From positions 62,001 through 126,000 of the forward strand of contig BCKQ01000015.1 of NCBI GenBank assembly GCA_001600695.1: a stretch of 64,000 nucleotides of DNA. Reading direction: 5' to 3'. The notes beneath the pieces are model-generated. The model ran no database searches, was not told the origin of the DNA, and saw only the letters and a list, made by a program, of their open reading frames with translations. Made by a program: the position numbers and the translations under genes. This DNA comes from Ascoidea asiatica. Taxonomy: Eukaryota; Ascomycota; Saccharomycetes; Ascoideales; Ascoideaceae. Shown piece by piece: positions 53,571 through 62,718 of this stretch (its first letter is position 1; every line of letters starts with the position of its first letter).

Positions 53571-54454
53571 TTTGAAATTTATTTGAAATTGATTATTATT
53601 TTTGATTTGTATTAAAATAAAAGGTATGTAATTATTAATGTATATAATGAAATAAGAACAATGAATAATAGGATAATTGAATTAAAAAAGGAATAGTGTA
53701 AATTGAAATAAAAAAGTAGAGATTATTATCTATTTATATATAATTTTATATTCTTTCAAATTATTTTATATTCTTTTATATTATTTTCTAGTAAAATAAT
53801 GGAATTTCTGGACTCAACATTATTGCGAGTCCACTTCCTTAAATCTAGGATAATTCTGTTTCATGACTAGTATTAAAAGCAAGTCCAAAATTTCAATTCA
53901 ATTCAATTCAATTCAATTCAATCTAATACTAACATGCTTTCAATATTCTCAACACTTTCACCAATTTCACTGCTTTCTTTTCTTTCATTTCTCCAATTCT
54001 TTCATTCTTCTTTTTTGTCTTTTCTCCAAGTTCCAAAAAGGCCTCGGAGTGCTATGAAATGGCAAAAACCGGAAAGTGTAAATTCTTTGAATATCGAAAA
54101 TGGAAAGATATTTTACTTTTTATGGGTTTTATGGTGACTTACTAAAGTATAAAAGCGGGGATGAGTGCAGGTATCATTTACCTTGACTGTTCTGTTTTCA
54201 CGGGTATTATTTTTGTTTTCGGACTTTTTTAAAAATTTCATCCGATTTTTTTTTTGTTTCCGACGTTTCCGATTTTTAAAGCCGTTTTTGAGGCCAAGTT
54301 TGCGGTACTTCTTTTTTATATATTTCATATTTGAATAAATAAAGCTTTAATGATTATTATTTTAATTATACAATATTATTAGAAATGTTTATTTGAGAGA
54401 ATATAGAATTAAAGAAGTGAAATGAAATTAAAAAAGAAAAAAAAGGAGAGTTAA
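53571..54454. other. Intergenic region GFA-VTC4
   Basis: Holds a TTCAA repeat (about 53892-53922, six units) and a cluster of TCCGA motifs (ATCCGATTTTT, TTTCCGACG, TTTCCGATTTTT at about 54240-54280). It lies upstream of the GFA gene and beyond the 3' end of VTC4. No coding segment accepted. Confidence 0.45.
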
Positions 54455-57088
54455 TTATTCAATTATTTTAAAAATGAAACTTAAAAAAGTAGCTAATGCA
54501 AAACAAAAACAAATACTATTTGGACCAATTTTATCATAATAATTTACTGCTTTTTTTTTACGAATATTTAAAACTCTCCAAATATATAAAAATGTTGAAT
54601 ATAAAATTATACCAATACTTAAAATAAAAAATCCAATTGAAGCAGAAATTGCACTTAAATTACTATTATAAGTTAATAAAGATGTTGAAATTCCACCTAA
54701 AATTAAAGATATTGATAACCATGATAAAAATGTTCTTTCTGTTGCAAAATAAACTTTTGGTTCAATTCTTATTGGTATACAAATTTCTTTACCAGGTGGA
54801 GCTGTAAATCTTGTTTCAAATTTTGTACCTTGAGGTACTTTAAAAACTCTATCATCATTAAAATAATGATCAATAAAACTTAAAATTTTACCAATTTTAG
54901 AATTTTCATTTATTTTTTTACCAAATAATGTAATAGTATTAAAATTATTAAAATTGTTATTATAAATTAATGGAGTTGATTCATCATCTTCTAATGGAGA
55001 AATATTTGTATTAGTAATATTTGTATTTGAATTTATATTTTCTGGAATTAAATTACCATTATAACCATTACCATTTTCATTTTCAATTTCAATTTCAATT
55101 TCATTATTATAATTACCACCTAATAATTCTTCTTCATCTAAATTATTTCCATTAGAAGTATTAGTATTATTATTAATATTATTTGTAAATTTTTTTAATT
55201 GATTATTATTTCTTGAAATTCCAATATTTTCATTAATATTTTCAATTTTTGGTTTTTTAATATCAATATTCATTTGTGGTAACCAAAATGGAATTAAATT
55301 AATTTTTTCAGGTAATAAAGTTGAAATACCATGAATAAATTTTGAAAATTTTGGTACAGCTTCAACTAAATGACTTGAAACTAAATTTCTAATCCAAGTT
55401 GGAGGTTCTTGACCTAATTGAGTTTGTAATTTAACTTCTAAGATTGCATATGGAAATCTACAAATATCTTTATCATTTAATTGATTAAAAGGATAATCAA
55501 TACCAATATCCATTCTTCTCCAATTTTTTAAAGTTCTATTAATACCATCAAAATTATCTTCTCTAATCATTGATAATTCAGTATCTAAAGAAATTCTAAC
55601 TCTTGCATCACCAGGTAATTGAAAAGCAGTTCTATTATAAAAACTTCTAATTACAGGTCTTAATTTTTTTTTAATTATAGTATATTGAATTTCATTTGCT
55701 AAATTTTCTAAATTTTTAATTTCATTTATTGATTTTTTTTTATCTTTTTTTAATTTTTCAAAAATTTGATTAACATTATAATTACCTTTTAAAAATTGAT
55801 TAATATATTTTTCTTTTATTGGAAATCTTTGTTTTACAGAATTTTCACCAGTCCAATCTTCTCTATGAGTTTTTCTTTCAATAAATATTGTATCAGAATC
55901 CATTGAACCATACCAACGTAATCTATGAGCTTCAGCACCTTCATCTTTTCTTAATCTACCATAATATAAATCTAAATTTTTATTATCAAAATATATTGAA
56001 GTTATTGCAGAATCTTCTTTATTAAAATCTTTATTTGAATTAAAAACTAAAACAGGTAAATGTTTTAAAATTATTAATTTTAATTCAGTTATATTATCAG
56101 GATGAATCCAATATTTAGTTGTTTGTCTTATAAAATTTTGTTGATTACCACCAGAAGATGAATCACCTTTAATTGGATTACCTTTTGTTCTAACTAAATC
56201 ATATAATTTTGAAATATTAATAATTAAAATTTCATAATTTATTTTAAAAAAAGGTTTTGAATTTAATCTAATTTGAAATATTGGTTTTAAAATATAATTT
56301 TTTTTATTATTATTATTATTATTTAAATATTTTGAAGTTAATTTATCATGTTTTTTTAAAATTTTTTGAAAACCAGTATAATTTAATCTTGTAAAATTTT
56401 CTAAATCATGAACATCAAGAATAATATCACTTAATTCTTGTTCACAATCTTTGAAATCATTTTCTAGTTTTCTTTTATTTTTAATTAATTTTTTTAAAAA
56501 TAGTTCTTTATTAATACTATTATCATCATCATCTTCATCATCGTCGTCATTATTAGTTGTTGTTGTTGTTATATTTGTATTTGATTGATTATGTAAGTGA
56601 TTATGTAAGCGAGGATTTACATTATTATTATTATTATTGTTATCAGTACTATTAGTAGTATTATTATTAGTTCTATTGTTAATATTATTATTATTATTAG
56701 AGCTATTATTATTTAATTCATGTTCTAATTGAGAATTAATTTTATTAAAATCAATAATTGATAAATTATTATTAATAAAATCATTATAAATTAAATCATT
56801 TTTTTGAACAGATTTAACTAATTTATTAATTAAAATTTCTGAATTTTTAATTCTTCTTAAAATTTCAATTTTTTTTAAATTTGTAAAATTATAAATTTTA
56901 TCTAAATTTTTTTCTAAAGATGTTAAAAATTTTTCTTCACTTTCATTTGTCCAATTTATTGAATTTGTTAAATTATTATGAATTAAATTTTTTTTTAATT
57001 CATGTTTTAATTCATCATAATCAATATAATAATATTTATATTGACCATAATAATTTATTGAATTTATTAATTGTTCACCAAATTTCAT
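54455..57088 (-). CDS. VTC4: Vtc4, catalytic polyphosphate polymerase subunit
   Basis: 877 residues (yeast Vtc4 is 721; the excess is Asn/Asp-rich insertion at about 130-190 and 650-730). It makes polyphosphate from ATP and feeds it into the vacuole. The N-terminal SPX domain senses inositol pyrophosphates ([10 protein letters not shown], and the basic KKHDK-type segment present as [16 protein letters not shown]). The tunnel domain has the catalytic sequences of Vtc4, not the inactive Vtc2/3 versions: [60 protein letters not shown], and [20 protein letters not shown] with its Glu. Three C-terminal membrane helices follow ([20 protein letters not shown]). In yeast it belongs to the PHO regulon; a Pho4-type site is upstream. 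Confidence 0.95.
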   Translation of the reverse strand: MKFGEQLINSINYYGQYKYYYIDYDELKHELKKNLIHNNLTNSINWTNESEEKFLTSLEKNLDKIYNFTNLKKIEILRRIKNSEILINKLVKSVQKNDLIYNDFINNNLSIIDFNKINSQLEHELNNNSSNNNNNINNRTNNNTTNSTDNNNNNNNVNPRLHNHLHNQSNTNITTTTTNNDDDDEDDDDNSINKELFLKKLIKNKRKLENDFKDCEQELSDIILDVHDLENFTRLNYTGFQKILKKHDKLTSKYLNNNNNNKKNYILKPIFQIRLNSKPFFKINYEILIINISKLYDLVRTKGNPIKGDSSSGGNQQNFIRQTTKYWIHPDNITELKLIILKHLPVLVFNSNKDFNKEDSAITSIYFDNKNLDLYYGRLRKDEGAEAHRLRWYGSMDSDTIFIERKTHREDWTGENSVKQRFPIKEKYINQFLKGNYNVNQIFEKLKKDKKKSINEIKNLENLANEIQYTIIKKKLRPVIRSFYNRTAFQLPGDARVRISLDTELSMIREDNFDGINRTLKNWRRMDIGIDYPFNQLNDKDICRFPYAILEVKLQTQLGQEPPTWIRNLVSSHLVEAVPKFSKFIHGISTLLPEKINLIPFWLPQMNIDIKKPKIENINENIGISRNNNQLKKFTNNINNNTNTSNGNNLDEEELLGGNYNNEIEIEIENENGNGYNGNLIPENINSNTNITNTNISPLEDDESTPLIYNNNFNNFNTITLFGKKINENSKIGKILSFIDHYFNDDRVFKVPQGTKFETRFTAPPGKEICIPIRIEPKVYFATERTFLSWLSISLILGGISTSLLTYNSNLSAISASIGFFILSIGIILYSTFLYIWRVLNIRKKKAVNYYDKIGPNSICFCFALATFLSFIFKIIE

Positions 57089-57197
57089 TGTTTTTTTTTT
57101 TTTAATTGTATGTATGAATGAATGAATATAATTGATTGAATATTAAGAATAAAAGAAATTAAAAAAGCTTAGGGGAATTGAATAGATATTTATAAAA

Positions 57198-57230
57198 GAA
57201 AAGTTTTTGAAAAGTTTTTGAAAAGTTTTT
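57198..57230 (+). repeat. 11-bp tandem repeat (GAAAAGTTTTT) x3 before VTC4
   Basis: Three exact copies, about 110-140 bases upstream of the VTC4 ATG on the other strand. Each unit is itself nearly palindromic (AAAAGTTTTT). Confidence 0.85.
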
Positions 57231-57448
57231 GAAAAAGTATATGAATAAAAAAGAGAATAAACAAAGGAAATTAGTAAAAATAAGTCAAATGAAGTAAAAA
57301 TAAAGGTGTTTTTGTAACTGATTTGTTTGTTAAGGCTGGTGAAATGAAATCCCACGGGCAAAAAGCGGGAAAATTAAAACGAGCATCGAAAAGTTGGAAG
57401 AAAATGGGAAGAAACAGCCACCGGCAGAGAAACAGGCAGCAGACAGGC

Positions 57449-57456
57449 CACGTGGG
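57449..57456 (+). promoter_or_regulatory. High-affinity Pho4-type site CACGTGGG
   Basis: CACGTGGG is the strong Pho4 site type found in phosphate-regulated yeast promoters. It is about 360 bases upstream of the VTC4 ATG, inside a purine-rich GC-richer stretch (57340-57620) with CAGGCAG-, CAGCAG- and GAGAAGA-like short repeats. VTC genes are Pho4 targets in S. cerevisiae, so the match makes sense biologically. Confidence 0.5.
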
Positions 57457-57639
57457 CAGGGACAGAGCAGGCAGCAGCAGGAAAAAACAGACAAGAGCAG
57501 ACAAGAACAGGAAGCAAGCAGGAAGAGAGAAAGCAGCAGCGGCGAAGAAAGAGAGAAGAGAAGAGAAGAGAAGAAGGGTAACAGATGCAGAAGAAGAGGC
57601 AAAAATAAAAAAAGATAATAAGCAACAAAGTAAAAAAGA

Positions 57640-57711
57640 AGGTCGTACCCGGACTCGAACCGGGGTTATCCGGATCAAAACCGAAGGTGATCACCACTAC
57701 ACTATACAACC
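57640..57711 (-). tRNA. tRNA-Gln(TTG)
   Basis: 72 bases. Acceptor GGTTGTA/TACGACC, anticodon stem TTCGG/CCGGA with TTG in loop TTTTGAT, T arm CCCGG-TTCGAGT-CCGGG, discriminator T, as in yeast tRNA-Gln. The stretch from here to 57951 holds nothing else. Confidence 0.95.
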
Positions 57712-57951
57712 TTTTTCGCTGTTTTTTTGTTTTTTTTTGATCGTCCTTGAGGAGCATGACTGTTATTCGAGGCCAGGTTTGTGGATGGCCTGTTCAAGGT
57801 GTGTTTACTGATATTTATCTTACAGCTAGTCTATTAACAGTATTAAGTTACAGTACTTTTTTATGTTCAATATATTCATAGTTTCAGTTACTTTATTATA
57901 TTATAGTTTAAGATAATAGGATAATAGGATAATAAGATAAAATAAAGATGT

Positions 57952-59488
57952 TTAAACTTTTGTTTTTTTACAACTTTCTAAAATAAGAAATCCATCATTA
58001 TCAAATTTAGCATCTGAAAATCTCCAGGCTTGAATTCCATTTTCAAATAATTGATCAATTTCTGGTCCTGTTTTACCATTAGTATCTGGTAATAATAATA
58101 AACAAAGTATAAAAATAACAAATCCAGTTCCAAACCAAACAAATTCAATTTTAACTCCCATATTTAATTCATCTGGATTAAATAAATATGGTACTAAATA
58201 ATTAACTCCAAATGTAACTAATGAATTAACATTTGATGTAACTGCAACTGATTTTGCTCTTAATCTTGATTCTGGTACTTCAACCATTATTGCATATGCT
58301 GGTGCTCCAACTCCAACTGTATAAACAAATGACCAAAAAAATGCAAATATTACAATAATATATGCTGCTGCATTAGAATTTGAATATACCATACATGCCA
58401 TAATTAAATTAAATAATGAACATAATCCAACTCCAGAAATATATAATGTTCTTCTACTCATTTTATTAACAATTAATCCTGAAATTATATTTGCTCCAAT
58501 TCCAACTGTAAAAATTCCAACTGTTTTTTCATTTGATGATGAAATTCCTGCCAATTCAAAAAAATAATTTATATATCCAACTACAAATGCAGTTCCAACC
58601 CAAATTTGTCCATTTAATGCAATTATTGAAATTATTGTTCTTCTAATATATTTTAATTTAAAAACTTCAAAATATGATAAAATTGTAAGTTTACCTTCTG
58701 AATTTCTTGCAATATCTTCAATTTCTTTTTCTTTTTTCAAAATTTTAAAATGTCTTTCAATATTATATCCAGATTTTTTTGGTTTAAATAAAAAATTTAA
58801 TGATTTTTTTGCTTTTTCATCTTTATTTTTATTTATATAAACTTGGAGATTCTGGTATAAAATACATTAAAATTAAATATAATGATACACAAATATATTG
58901 CATTCCAAGTGGAATTCTATATGATTTATTATCATTAATATTTGGATAATTTTTTGCAGATCCCATAATTGCAAGTGATCCAAACCATTGTCCAATTGTA
59001 ATTGAAAAATTAACTCCCATTGCACCTAAACCTCTTAATTTTGGTGGTACAATTTCAGAAAGATATGGTGGTACATTTGCAACTAAAATTCCAACACCAC
59101 AACCCATTAAAACTTTACTACCAATTAAAACTTTAACATTTGGTGCTTCAATTGACATTGTTATTCCTCCAATTGTTATTAAACATGATATTGCTAAAGT
59201 TAATTTTCTACCAAATTTATCACCAAACCATCCTGCAAAAAATGCTCCAATACCTAATAATAAACTAAAAACAATTGAATCCATACCAATTCCAATACCT
59301 GCTAAAAAAATTATAATAATTACTGGAATTGAATATTTTGCTTTTTTAAATTCTTCAAAAATTGTTTCTTCTTCATATTCATTATTATTTTCATTATTAA
59401 ATTCATTATCAAATTCATCTTTTGATAATTTTTTCTCAATATCTTTTTCTAAAATAGAATGAACTGATTCTTCTGTTTCTTTATTCAT
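57952..59488 (-). pseudogene. MFS sugar transporter pseudogene (frameshift plus internal deletion)
   Basis: Close paralogue of 50844-52388, broken twice. The first part (59488 down to 58829) starts MNKETEESVHSILEKDIEKK and ends at a stop after PESPSLYK. One base out of frame, the reading continues without further damage to 57952, ending with the full tail (IDQLFENGIQAWRF... CKKTKV). The shift lies at about 58815-58835 in a TATATAAATAAA-like run. Separately, between LLLG and FFAGWF this copy lacks 37 residues (111 bases in frame) present in the paralogue, removing the first outside loop and much of helix 2. Both changes should kill transport. A sequencing error could explain the shift, but not the deletion. 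Confidence 0.85.
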
Positions 59489-60673
59489 TTTGATTATTTT
59501 TTTTCACTTGAAATATTATCTCTAATTAAGTAACTAAGTAATTAAGTAATTTGAATATATAAATTAAATTGAAATTATCATTATTTGTTGATATATTTAT
59601 AGAATATTGAAATTAGCTATTATATTTATTTAGAATAGATTTGTTATTTATTAATTATAGATTTGCATATTATACGAGATAATTTGGGTAATGAAAATAA
59701 ACCAAATAAATCAAATAAATCAAATAAACCAAATATGGTTGTCTAAAATTTTAATAAGTAATATAAAATTCAATATAATCTGGGGTAATTCTTATCAAAT
59801 CCGGTTAAATAAGATTTTCATTTCTTTTAATTGAAAATTATGACCGAAATTCCTCTTTTTTTTTTTTTTTTTTTCTTAAATATATTAAAATTAATTTGTT
59901 ATTTGGAATAAAAATCCTAAAATGAATAATTCAGTCAATCAATATACTGGCTGTAGTTTTTCTTGAAACCCCCATGGGGTAAAAGGGATTTGAAAAGTAA
60001 TGATGTCTAATTTTTAGATTTTATTATTTTTTCGGCAAATGAATAAAAGTAAAAGTGCAATAAATAGTTTTATGAAACTAAGATTAGAACCCAAATCTGG
60101 ACTTGATTGAAATCTGAGAAATGGCAATATGTAAAAAAATATAGTTGTGTGAATGTAGAAAAGTGTAGTACTCCTCATTTTTCAAAATGTAAAAGAATAT
60201 TATCATTTATTAAAAAGGGAAATAGGTAGATACTTTAAGAATCTACTTTATGTTAAATTGTATTTAAATATTAGAATAAAAATGACTCCACTTTCCAAAT
60301 TATTCAAGGAACCATAATAAACCGAGACTAAAAATATGAAAGGTAATAAATTTCAAAAGGGAATTTCGTATAATTGTTAAATCTAACTTCTAGAGTTTAT
60401 ACAGTATATAGTGAATTTAAAAGATACTTCCGAAATCAGCTTGTTATTGTTTATGACAATTTGATTTTAAAATCGTTAGTTTCGTATGTTCTTTGAATAG
60501 AAATCAGTTATTAAATAATAGTTATAATAATAATTATAATAATAATATATTTAATATAGAGCATTTTAACAGCATAATACTATTACTGAATTGCAATTGA
60601 TGCTTTAAGTTATTGAATGCAAACGTAGAAATTCTACTCTTTTATCATTTTCTTGAAGGGAAAAGTATCAAAA
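59489..60673. other. Intergenic region upstream of the transporter pseudogene
   Basis: AT-rich, about 1.2 kb. Contains a CCCCATGGGG-like palindrome (about 59970-59980), a long T run near 59855-59875 and small ATA repeats. No gene seen. Confidence 0.45.
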
Positions 60674-60741
60674 TCCGATATAGAGTAACGGTGATCATAC
60701 CTTTCACCGAGGAGACCCGGGTTCGACTCCGGGTATCGGAA
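60674..60741 (+). pseudogene. tRNA-Glu pseudogene
   Basis: A copy of the tRNA-Glu at 41333-41404 with three lesions: a T-to-A change in the D arm (AGAGTAACGG), loss of four bases (TCGC) that removes most of the 5' anticodon stem, and a C-to-G change in the T stem (CTCCGGG) that breaks a pair. 68 bases instead of 72. It cannot form a normal anticodon arm. Confidence 0.9.
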
Positions 60742-60863
60742 TAGAAGCATGTTAATTAACATTTTTCTTTATATTTTTTTTCAAGTTCTTGTCCTACAAT
60801 TATATATTTTTTGCCCTAAATAAAAATTAAAAAAAAATAAAAATAAAACTAAAAAAAAAAGGA

Positions 60864-60957
60864 CTCCTCATTAGGGGCTCGAACCCTAGACATTTCGGTT
60901 GCTCGAAATTAACAAATCCCTAAAAGCCGAACGCTCTACCAACTGAGCTAATGGGGA
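60864..60957 (-). tRNA. tRNA-Lys(TTT) with 21-base intron
   Basis: Exon sequence closely matches yeast tRNA-Lys(TTT): TTAGCTCAGTTGGTAGAGCG, anticodon stem TTCGG/CCGAA, T arm TAGGG-TTCGAGC-CCCTA. The intron (complement of 60900-60920) sits after position 37, the canonical place, as in S. cerevisiae tRNA-Lys(TTT). One acceptor mismatch (C4-A69); discriminator G. Confidence 0.95.
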
Positions 60958-61141
60958 TGAGTCCTGTTTCTTGGGTCTCTTTTTGAATCATGATAGAATG
61001 GTGTACATTGATGGAGTTGTTTGGATTTTTTAAGTCATTAAATTAAGTATACAGTATACTGTCATAAGGAATTGATTATATATGAAATCATTTATTTATT
61101 TGTTTATTTACTTTATTTTTTAATGGTTATATACTTTTCTA

Positions 61142-61504
61142 TTAATTATCAGTTTTTATATCATCTTTAATAACATTTTCTATTGGAATATCTTTATCTA
61201 AAAGTCTACCTTGTCTTTGACCAGTTTCACCATTAATTCTAATTAAAATATTATTTGGTAATAATTGACCTTCTTCAATATCTTTCCAATCATTACTAGG
61301 TTTAAAGATATTTAAATTTTTTCCTTTTAAGTTTTCATTTGAATTGACATTTGAATTTATATAATTTTTATAATTTGATATAATTTCATTATTTAAATTA
61401 AAAATTTCACCATTTATTTGAAAAATTGTTAAAAAAATTATAATTATTATTAATATAATTAAAATATATTTACGATTATTTAAAATTTCTTGATTTGAAA
61501 ACAT
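61142..61504 (-). CDS. Short membrane-anchored protein with SIL1-like N-terminal motif
   Basis: 120 residues. A strong hydrophobic segment at about 13-31 would be a signal anchor or signal peptide. After an Asn-rich linker comes IFKPSNDWKDIEEGQLLPNN ILIRINGETG, which matches the segment of Sil1/Sls1 just before its armadillo domain (yeast Sil1: IFEPRHDWQPILPGQELPGG). Sil1 is the ER nucleotide-exchange factor for Kar2/BiP and is about 420 residues long; here everything after this motif is missing and the next DNA is non-coding. It could be a truncated gene copy or a short regulator of the same surface. The two cysteines of Sil1 in this region are absent. Confidence 0.55.
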   Translation of the reverse strand: MFSNQEILNNRKYILIILIIIIIFLTIFQINGEIFNLNNEIISNYKNYINSNVNSNENLKGKNLNIFKPSNDWKDIEEGQLLPNNILIRINGETGQRQGRLLDKDIPIENVIKDDIKTDN

Positions 61505-62718
61505 CTTTTGAGAATTAAAATTACATTGATTTCAATAATTAAATTAAATAATTATAAAATTTAATTGATTTATTATCCATTCACTTTACAGTCTTTAAAA
61601 ACAAATTTAACACTTATGATATATTATTCTTATTTCTTATTCCTATTTCAACTATTATTATTACTTGTAATAGATATAAATATAAATATAAATATAAATA
61701 AAGGGCTTTAAATCATTAGCCTTAAGTGATTTGCAATAATATTCATCTATTATTTTTTTTAATATCTACAGTATTACATATAATCCTATTTACAATATAT
61801 TATTATTCATAATAATTTCATCATTTTCAAAAGAATATCTGAATTCAATGGGCTTAAAAATAAACAAAATCTGATTACGTAAGTGACAATTATCAAAAAA
61901 TGAAACGTTTAAAGAAAAAAAAAAAAAAAAAAAAGGGTTTTGGGGAAGTCCTGTCCTGAATATTTAAAAACTTTGCATCTGTTTTTAAGGTTTAGTGCAT
62001 GATTCAGACGGCGGTACTGTGAAGTGTTTCTATGTGCTATAATAGGGTTGTACAGATTTGTGCACACTTTTGCCTGCTTTTGACGCAACGCAAAACCCCA
62101 ACTGTGGCGGGATGTTTGTGTGGCGTAGCAGCGAAATACGGGAGAAAAGCGCGCACCAAAAGCGCCATTACGTAATTTGCAAATGCTGCCAAGCCCGCAA
62201 ATTCCTTTAATTACGCCAATAATCGTTTTTCCACACTTTTTCACACTTTTTCACACTTTTTCAACAATTTCAATATATTTTTTATATATTTCTAGCTGCA
62301 ATGCAAATACTTTTAAATTATCGAGTAAAATGAAATATTTCAATAATAATGACAATAATAATGACAAGAATAATAACAATAACAATAATAAAATAATGGA
62401 CTAAAACAAAACATGAAGTCAATTCATAAACAGCCACAGTTCCCCTCGTGAAAATGATTCTAATAAGTGCTGATATATAAAAAAAAAAAAAAAAACATAC
62501 CATAATTCTTTGGTTAAGAATTCAGTTGATTTATCCTTAAGAAAAAGAAAATTAACAGAAGATTAAAAAAAAAAAGCAAAAAAGCAAAAAAGCAAAAAAG
62601 CAATTAAAAAGCTTTGATTATAAATAAGACGAAATGTAATTGACTTTGAATATATGAATAGTAACAATAAAATATAGTTATATATACAGTATATATATTA
62701 AATATTCATAATTACAAA
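61505..62718. other. Intergenic region SIL1-like / flavin monooxygenase
   Basis: Divergent promoter region with two TTACGTAA palindromes (61875-61882, 62168-62175) bracketing a GC-richer patch. It also has three exact CACACTTTTT units (62232-62261) and AAAAAAGC repeats (62571-62602). Short ORFs here are shadows. Confidence 0.5.

Noticed and set aside
54455-57088. Assignment as VTC2/VTC3
   Set aside because: The tunnel domain carries the Vtc4-type catalytic sequence throughout; the extra length comes from Asn/Asp inserts.
57323-57811. Several overlapping ORFs around the tRNA-Gln and purine-rich patch
   Set aside because: They run through the tRNA gene and arise from purine/pyrimidine-biased repeats open on both strands.
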